64,000 nt of DNA. Source: Castanea sativa. Taxonomy: Eukaryota > Streptophyta > Magnoliopsida > Fagales > Fagaceae. Shown piece by piece: positions 56,922 to 64,000 of the stretch. Under the pieces are notes generated by a model that saw only the letters and a list, made by a program, of their open reading frames with translations, did no database searches and was not told the DNA's origin. The translations under genes and the position numbers were made by a program. The stretch is from positions 34,011,001-34,075,000 of the forward strand of contig NC_134013.1 in NCBI RefSeq assembly GCF_040712315.1, given 5' to 3'. Position 1 is the stretch's first letter. The number at the start of each line of letters is the position of its first letter.

Positions 56922-58330
56922 TGAACTAAAAAAAGAGTCACCCAGGAATCCAGGAAGTATACCATAATGACCAATACAACCAAACACGCAAATTAGAAAA
57001 ATCCATCAAATCACAAATCAAACAAAGATAATGACTTCCTACAATTGACATCCAATCCAACAAAGTTTTAAAGAAAAAAAAGTATAAAATCCAGTAAAGT
57101 CCTCTCAGAGTCCTAAAGCTCTGATTATTCCTCTCCCTCCAAAAACAAACCACATCAAACAATGAGGGATAGGCTTCCAAATAACACCATTGCGATGATG
57201 CCCAAATTGCCCCTGCCAACAAGCTAGTAGATCAACCAGAGTCTTCAGCATAACCCAAAAAACTCCAAACATACCGAACATCATAGACCACACGATGCAG
57301 GACATGTTAAATGAGTAACAAAAAGGATAAACAAAACAAATCCTAAGCTTCACCATGTAGAATCTGCCTAGAAACCTTAGGTATCACCACCTAAGGGTGT
57401 CTGGCATCACCACCAAACAAAAGTGGAGCTCATTCTCAACTCATTAAATTCTTATTCCAAAATATATTGTCTTTCACCATTACAATAGCCTAGATTTATA
57501 GGGTTCGAGGATTACATCAAGAAAGACATGCTAAAACAAAATTGCCGCACATCAAGCTGCAAAATCACCACACATCAAGCTTGCTTTGAAAAACAAATCA
57601 ACAATTTCAGCTAAGCATGCATGTACCATGCATGCTTCCAAATTAAAATCAAACATAAATGCTCTTTTGACTTTGGGGCTCCTTGCATCACCACAACTTA
57701 GTAGCAATAGGGTGATGAAGTAAAAGATGGTCTACTAATTCTCCGTTACTTTTGCACATATAACACCAATCCAAAATCCAAACATTCATTTCCAGTAAAT
57801 TATCAATCATCAAAATTTTCCCCAATGCGGCAATCTAGACACACACACACACACAAATCTCTAGAAGGGATCTTTGGCTTCCATCATCTGCTTTTCCAAG
57901 GTAAAAAGTGATCACTACAAGTCCAAACCCAAAAATAGCCACTAGCCTCGGAAGCCCTTCTCTTATCTGACTTCCAACACATCTTATCCTCCCAACCTCT
58001 CATAGAAATGCCATAAATAATATCCATAAAATTGGAGAAAGACTTCAGCCCCCAATCCTGAATAACTCTCATTAAATTCAGATTGCAATAAAAAACCCTA
58101 TTAAAGAACTTCATAAGATCTGCCACAAAAGCCTCCTAATCTCGGCTGATCTTGAATAACTCTGGAAAACACATATTTAGAGGGTTCTCCCCACAGCGAA
58201 AATCTTGCCAAAACTTCACTCTAGACCCATCCCCAACCTCAAACGAAATGTAGTGTGAAAAGTAAGGCCAACTCCGATATGTCACAAGATATATTATAAG
58301 ACATAACATACATTTTAAGCTATTCAATAT
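56921..58330 (-). mobile_element. 5'-truncated LINE split by a solo LTR
   Basis: The minus strand encodes EVGDGSRVKFWQDFRCGENP (near 58200), the zf-RVT region with CWKSDKRRASEASGYFWVW, and [12 protein letters not shown] before the break at 57691. After the break it resumes as WSMMFGMFGVFWVMLKTLVD, LLACWQGQFGHHRNGVIW. Stops are present. It is in the first large SEC6 intron. Confidence 0.85.
57293..57690 (-). repeat. 398-bp solo LTR with TSD CCACA
   Basis: On the minus strand it starts TGATGCAAGGAGCC and ends GTCCTGCATCG, with a TATA-like CTATAAATC inside. The 5-bp repeat CCACA lies at 57288-57292 and 57691-57695. Removing the LTR joins the two LINE halves in frame. Confidence 0.75.
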
Positions 58331-58619
58331 GCCATCAAGTACAATTCACAAGTTTAATGATAAAGCATTTAAGTTTTGTTAAAGTATCATGTTTATGTCA
58401 ATGTAATGGCCTAAGAGGCCCAGTTATGGTGTAACCTGATGTTGGGCTAACCCTAGCTTCTAGTCTCTCTATATATCCTATTAAGGGTGCAGTGTAATAG
58501 TTTACTTGAGTATACTATAAAAATGTAGCTGCTAGGGCTTTATCTTGTGGCTGTAGGCCGTTGGCCAAACCACATAATCCCTTGTGTTCTTCTCTCTTTC
58601 TGACTTCCGCTTCTCTATA
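58331..58619 (+). other. possible LTR fragment, otherwise nothing
   Basis: Plus-strand text with TATATATCC, AAGGGTGCAGTGTAATAG and ATCCCTTGTGTTCTTCTCTC resembles the promoter and leader part of a plant copia LTR. It is cut by the LINE tail at 58620. No ends or TSD were found. Confidence 0.35.
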
Positions 58620-58650
58620 TTTTTTTTTTTTTGATAAGTAATAAAGAAAT

Positions 58651-61600
58651 TTATTGAAAAAAGAGAGTCACCCAAGTACACAGGAAGTATACAAGGGAGA
58701 ACAAATCAAAGACGAACATTACAAAAAACAAGGAAATCCAAAATAGAAAGAAAAGGAAGGTTTCTCCACACGGAGAACCAATCAAGTAAGGTTCGGAAAA
58801 AAAGAGACTTAAGAACAGGCATGGAACTCTCGATGTCTTCAAAACATCTACTATTTCTCTCCTTCCAAATACACCACAACAAGCAATGAGGAACGGCCTT
58901 CCAAATATCTCCATTACGATGGCGACCAAAACGACCTTGCCAGCAAGCCAAAAGCCCCACAACAGACCTTGGCATAACCCAGTAAACTCCAAATAAACCG
59001 AAGACCATGTCCCACAATTCCATGGCAACCGGGCAGTGAAGAAAGAGATGGTCAACACTTTCACAATTGCACTTGCACATATAACACCAATCCAAAGATG
59101 CAAATCTTTCTTTTTCTTAAATTGTCTACGGACATTTTCCCAAAGCCGCAAATTCAAACAAGGAAAGCTATCTAGAGGGGATCTTCTCTTCCAAATGCTT
59201 TTCCAAGGGAAAATTTGCTCCTTATGGCCAACAAGAAGATGGTAGTAAGAACTAACCGTGAACCCCTTACTCTTACAGGCAGCCAACAGACTTGTCCTCC
59301 CCAATCCCCCTTACGGGAGTGCTATAAATGGAATTGATGAAGCTCCCGAAAGCTTCCAATTCACGATTCTGCACATCTCTACAAAACTGAAACTCCCAAT
59401 GGAGGACTCCATTGGTGTACCTCAAAAGATCCGCCACAGTAGCCTCTTTTCTACGACAAATCCTAAATAATTCCGGATAGCGAACGGCAAGAGAAGAAGT
59501 ACCACACCAATGATCTAGCCAGAACAGCACCTTTGATCCATCTCCAATATCAAACATAATTAAACGAGATAAGGAGTGCCACCCCCGTCTGATGTTTTTC
59601 CACAAACTGACACCATAAGGACCAGAGAAAGAGGTAGAACACCAGCCACCCCAATCACAACCATACTTCACCGCAATCACTTGACGCCAAAGAGCATCCC
59701 TTTCTTGCCCAAATCTCCATAACCACTTCCCTAATAAGGCAATATTGAAGGTTCTCAGATTCCTAATCCCCAGCCCACCTGAAGAGAGGGGAGAACACAC
59801 CGAAGACCAATCAACCAGATGAAATTTGGGCTCATCTCCTAGACCACCCCAAAGAAAGTCACGTTGAAGTCTAGCAATTCGGTTGGCCACAGAAGCAGGA
59901 ATAGGGAATAAGGAAAGGAAATAAGTAGGAAGATTGGAGAGAGTGCTTTTAATTAAAGTGACTCTACCTCCCTTGGATAAATATAATTTTTTCCAACCTG
60001 CTAATTTTCTTTCCATCCTTTCAAGAATAGGAATCCAAATAGACTTGTCCTTAAATTTTGCCCCCAAAGGAAGACCCAAGTATTTCATAGGGAGGGACCC
60101 ATGATTGCAACCTAAGACAGCCACTAAAAGATCCATATCTTGCACTGACCCCACAGCCACCAGCTCAGACTTACCCAAATTAACCTTCGGACCCGACACA
60201 CTTCAAACCAAATGAGCACCATACGGAGAGTCGGCAGTGATCAATGTTAGCATCACAAAAAAATAAGAGTATCATCACGAAAAAGGAGATGGGAAACCAT
60301 CAAAGGATTACCATCGTAAACACCAACTCTAAAGCCGGATAAACGGCCTTCAAGGGCAAATTTTTATCCAACATTCTACTAATGGCTTCCATAACCAAAA
60401 CAAATAACAAGGGGACAAAGGATCACCTTGCCGCAACCCCCAGCTTCCAAAAAACCCATGAGGAGTACCATTAATGAGGATAGAGAAACGAACCGTTGAT
60501 ACACGAAGGAAATCCAACGTCTCCACTTATGCGAAAAACCGCAACGCTCAAGCAAGTAATTAAGGAATCTCCAATTCACATGATCGAAGGCTTTTTCTAT
60601 GTCCACTTACATAACAACCCCCGTCGAATTTTCGGACTTTAATCTACTATCAAGACATTCATTGGCGTAAAAGAATGAATCAAGGATTCGCCTATTAAGA
60701 ACAAAGGCATTCGAGGAGCTGAGATGATCTCTCCTAAAACCATGCGAAGACGATTAGCCAAAGCTTTGGCAAGAATTTTATAAATCCCCCCAACAAGGCT
60801 AATAGGACGGAAGTCCTTTACTTCCACTGCTGCAACTTTTTTGGGAATGAGAGCAATGAAAGTTGCATTCAAGCTTTTTTCAAATTGGCTAGTATCATGG
60901 AAGTGGTGGAACACTGCCATGATGTCTGATTTGAGAATCCCCCAGCAAGAAGATTGAAAGAAAGCCATCGAAAAACCGTCGATGCCCAGGAGATTTATCC
61001 CCATTAAACTCCATGATGACATCAAAAATCTCGAATCCTCGAAAGGTCTCTCTAACCAATCCACATTATCCCTAGAAATCCTAGGAAAATCCAAAACATC
61101 TGAAAGGGTCTTTGCTCTTGTCGCTCCGAGTAAAGGTTCAAATAGAATTGTTCAATATGGTCAGCAATTCTATCCTGGTTGGAAGACAAAACCCCATCGA
61201 TGATAAGGTTTTCAATACAATTACTTCTTCTATTAGAATTCGCCATCCTATGAAAAAACCTCGTATTGGAATCTCCCTCCTTTAAAAACAACACTTTGGA
61301 CTTTTGCCTCCAGCTAATCTCCTCTAACAAGGCTGCCTTCTCAAGATCGACACGAAGGGAAGCTTTTTCCAACATTTCTTGATCTGAAAGAGGTTGAGTG
61401 TCCGCTTTGACATCAAGAGAATTCAACTTGCTCCATAACAACTTTTTCTTAACTGAGATATTGCCAAAATCTGATTCATTCCACTGCTTAAGGTCAGATT
61501 TTAGGGCAGTCAATTTCTTGGCAAGAATGAAACTAGGGGACCCTTGAAAATGGTAATTACCCCACCAAGACTGCACCTTATCAAGAAACCCATCTGCCTT

Positions 61601-62362
61601 CAACCACATATTCTCAAAACGAAAGGGGGTTCGCCCTCTGCGAAGATTCCCACTCTCCAAAAGAATAGGAAAATGATCGGATAACACTCTAGGAAGCCTT
61701 TTTTGAGAGAAATGAGAGAAGTGATCTGCCCAAGCCGGAGAAAAGAGGAACCGATCAATTCTAGAGGCCGAGGAAGAGTTAGACCATGTGAAAAGGCCTC
61801 CCTCCAAAGGGTTATCCATTAGCCCATGAAGAGAAATAAAATCTGAAAAATCAGTCATGCAGCGGGTGAATCTTCCCGCCCCTAACCTCTCCGAAGGAAA
61901 GCGGGTGACATTGAAATCCCCTCCCAAACACCAAGGTAAATTCCACCAACTAATCAAGCCAGCCAATTCTCCTACAAATATTGACGCTCTCTATAAAAAT
62001 TAGGGCCATAGGTACCTGTGAAGGCCCACTCAAAGTGGTCACTAACGTTTTTAAACCTACACGAAATTGAGAAACACCCCACTGCTTCTTCAATTTTTTC
62101 AACCACCCTTCTATCCCACAAGAGCAGAATACCACCTAAGCTCCTCGTAACCCAAGTAAAGCCAATCTATGAAAGGACAACTCCATATACTTCTAACAAG
62201 GCCTCTTGTAATCCATTCCAGTTTTGTCTCTTGCAAACACACTATATCAGCCTTCCAAGAGCGTAAAAGATTACGAACCTTGAGTCGTGTTTTCGTGCCA
62301 TTCAGACCGCTGACAGTACAAGATATAATCGTCACATTAATTGTGAAATAAAAAGAGCCCAA
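58651..62362 (-). pseudogene. LINE ORF2: endonuclease, reverse transcriptase, zf-RVT
   Basis: The endonuclease part (62362 to 61550) has [40 protein letters not shown] and [10 protein letters not shown], the L1 apurinic-type catalytic blocks, with stops between 61966 and 62110. RT follows: [42 protein letters not shown]. The catalytic box near 60290 reads FRDD in place of the usual FADD. The thumb and connection ([40 protein letters not shown]) lead to zf-RVT ([34 protein letters not shown]). Frame breaks occur near 60200, 60600 and 61060. Confidence 0.92.
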
Positions 62363-64000
62363 TACTTACCAATATAAAAGCGCCTATAAGAGGCTGGACC
62401 ATAATTGACAGAGCTAAACAAACCCCTCAATTCCCTAATCCCTTTCCTCCCTGAGCTCTTCAATGCTTTATCAGAATGAACCTTAAAATCCCTTTGCTGT
62501 AACTCAGCTTCCACAGCCAACAGGAATTTGGTAACTGGCTCTTCCAAACCTTTGAGGGATGTCCCAAGAAAATCATCAAAGCCACTGAATTTTTCCTGAA
62601 ACCACACTGAGTACTTGCCCTTTCCCAACAAATTATCCACCAAAGTTGTTGACCCTTCAGGAATATCCCTGACACCCGTAGGTAAGGAGACGGCCAGGGG
62701 TTCAACATTGAGAGGAGCCGAAAAATCAGAGAATTGGGAAACATCCTCTGAACCAATATCTGAAACCCAATCCTCCACACTAACCTCAACCCCATTATCC
62801 AGATCAGAATTAATCTCCCTAGGTTCCGATGACTCCTCTGGAACCAACACCAACTGGTTCGACTCATTCGTTCCAACAACCGCAGCATCCGATGGCAAAG
62901 AAATAAGAATCGGGACAGCCACTCTCTTACCGTCTCGTAATTCAAGAACCCATTGCTCAGAATTACCCCATTTCCTGATGGCTTTGTCTGTGTGCTCATG
63001 GATGATCCGTTGGATGTCACGATGCAAGTCCACTTCAGTATCCGAGCACAGGGACTCATCCAAAACATTATCGGAGCACAGGGACCCAACCGCTTCATTA
63101 TCGGAACACAGGGACTCACCCCCATCATTATCGGAGCACAGGGACACCTCCACCGAGGCATCGGAGCAGCGTGGGACTCATTCACGGAGGCTTCGAAGAT
63201 ATCGCACCGAGAGACTTCTCGGTGCACGTTGGTTCCAAGCGCGATGTGCTCCGAGAAGAGACAGCACGCCGACGGCTTAGCGTAACCCGTAATTGCGCGC
63301 CGACGAAACAAGGTGGGAGCGAGGGCTTGCGAGGAGAAGAAAGCCAAGTGGGTGGGTCGAGACTTAAACACGAGGGGCTTGGAAGGTTTGGGTTTCCATT
63401 TAAAGGTACGGTTTTCGGGGTTTGGAGTGTTTTGGGTTTGGGTTTGGAGTTAGGCCCACGGGTTTGGGTTTGGAGTTAGGCAGGAAGGATGTGTTTTGGG
63501 CTTTGGAGTTAGGCCCACGGGTAGGACAGATTGCGGTGGGTTTGGGTTAGGAAAGGGCTTTGGGTTAGAGGCTTGAGATGGTAATGGGTTTGGAATATGG
63601 TTAAACAGGAGGAGCTGGGCTTAAAGAAAAGGTGGGCTTGAAGTTAGAAGCTAGGCCCATAGAAGGAACCACCTCCCTTGACATTGGACCCAGATCTCCC
63701 ACTTACCACCGGGCCCACTGGACTGGCTTAAAAGAGAGTTCCAAACTCATCCCATCATCACTTTCTTACCGAAAAGATCTTCTCTCGTCAGAGAATCCAC
63801 CTTCCCAAGACTTTCCCTCGAGAATCCCGGGTCCGAGAATTCAGATTTGCAAAGTTGGACTTTCGAGGGTCCAACATTAAATGAGTTGGATTCGCAACAC
63901 GGGATCTCGGGACGAGAGGAGGATTCGCCGCCACGACCTCGCCAGAAAGTAAGGGGTTCATTACAACAGCCTTGCTCCACAAATGGCCGCAAAGGATTTG
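62363..64000 (-). pseudogene. LINE ORF1 region, 5' end outside window
   Basis: The open part 62332-63153 encodes an acidic protein. It includes four 10-residue repeats beginning SLCSDN (63040-63153), KWGNSEQWVLELRDGKRVAV and, near its end, KYSVWFQEKFSGFDDFLG. Right of 63280 the frame is lost through G-rich text, with GTTTGGGTTTGGAGTTAGGC copies at 63434-63520, and a further short frame is readable at 63788-63982. ORF1 proteins of L1 elements bind element RNA. The usual N-terminal domain is not in the window. Confidence 0.65.

Larger units (their letters stand above)
58620..64000 (-). mobile_element. near full-length L1-type LINE, runs off the window
   Basis: The T-run at 58620-58632 is the poly(A) tail on the left. 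Rightward on the minus strand come zf-RVT, RT, endonuclease (ORF2) and ORF1, which continues past 64000. The order ORF1, endonuclease, RT, zf-RVT is that of plant L1 elements. It is broken by stops and frameshifts but keeps long open parts. It lies in the first SEC6 intron seen here, in the same direction. Confidence 0.92.

Noticed and set aside
62615..63280. 221-codon plus-strand frame
   Set aside because: Antisense shadow of LINE ORF1; its SEHRDS repeats are the complement of the SLCSDN repeats.

Overview
This is nuclear DNA of a flowering plant, most likely a woody eudicot. The evidence is intron-containing host genes, dense nested LTR retrotransposons, LINEs and MITEs, and a chloroplast DNA fragment. 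Retroelement proteins look like those common in Fagales (oak and chestnut relatives); that placement is from memory and tentative. No rRNA, tRNA or CRISPR array was seen. Only two host genes are supported. (1) 32124-32887, plus strand: a two-exon gene for a precursor of a plant elicitor peptide (PROPEP family), a damage-signal peptide of plant immunity, with three W-boxes just upstream. (2) 43314-56438, minus strand: the last seven exons of the exocyst subunit SEC6, 212 C-terminal residues; earlier exons lie beyond 64000.

1-15249 is a nest of retroelements. A Ty1/copia element (minus strand, 3' part off the window) ends in an LTR at 3889-4470 and sits inside a Tat-lineage Ty3/gypsy element (minus, about 4575-14176). 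The Tat element has gag, protease, RT, two RNase H domains and integrase, a 78-bp repeat array, and an antisense extra ORF. Its 5' LTR is joined to mid-gag, and that junction took a hAT-type MITE (8-bp TSD), which then took an LTR element that collapsed to a solo LTR. A plus-strand gypsy remnant follows.

15250-28250 is a minus-strand SIRE/Maximus-like element carrying a broken ORF of the 'putative plant transposon protein' type. It is split by a 9.1-kb plus-strand element with two 1.85-kb LTRs, an Ogre-like primer site, no coding capacity, and two large tandem arrays (89-bp and about 37-bp units) before its 3' LTR. A solo LTR (30678-31719) lies just upstream of the PROPEP gene.

33925-41340 holds two fold-back MITEs separated by a GT repeat, a truncated Tat/Ogre-type gypsy (34932-39606) lacking its RT YVDD box, a degenerate minisatellite, and a 173-bp miniature LTR-like insertion with a perfect TSD.

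The SEC6 introns are very large (2.4, 8.8 and more than 7.5 kb) because of insertions: 5'-truncated LINEs, a gag-only LTR element, and a plus-strand LINE that itself holds a chloroplast petB fragment and a GC-rich hAT MITE. A partial tandem copy of one SEC6 exon lies next to that exon. The window ends in a nearly full-length L1-type LINE (58620 to beyond 64000, minus strand). Every reverse transcriptase catalytic box that can be read here is broken. Many stops look like TGG to TAG, CAG to TAG or CAA to TAA, as expected from deamination of methylated cytosines in silenced elements.
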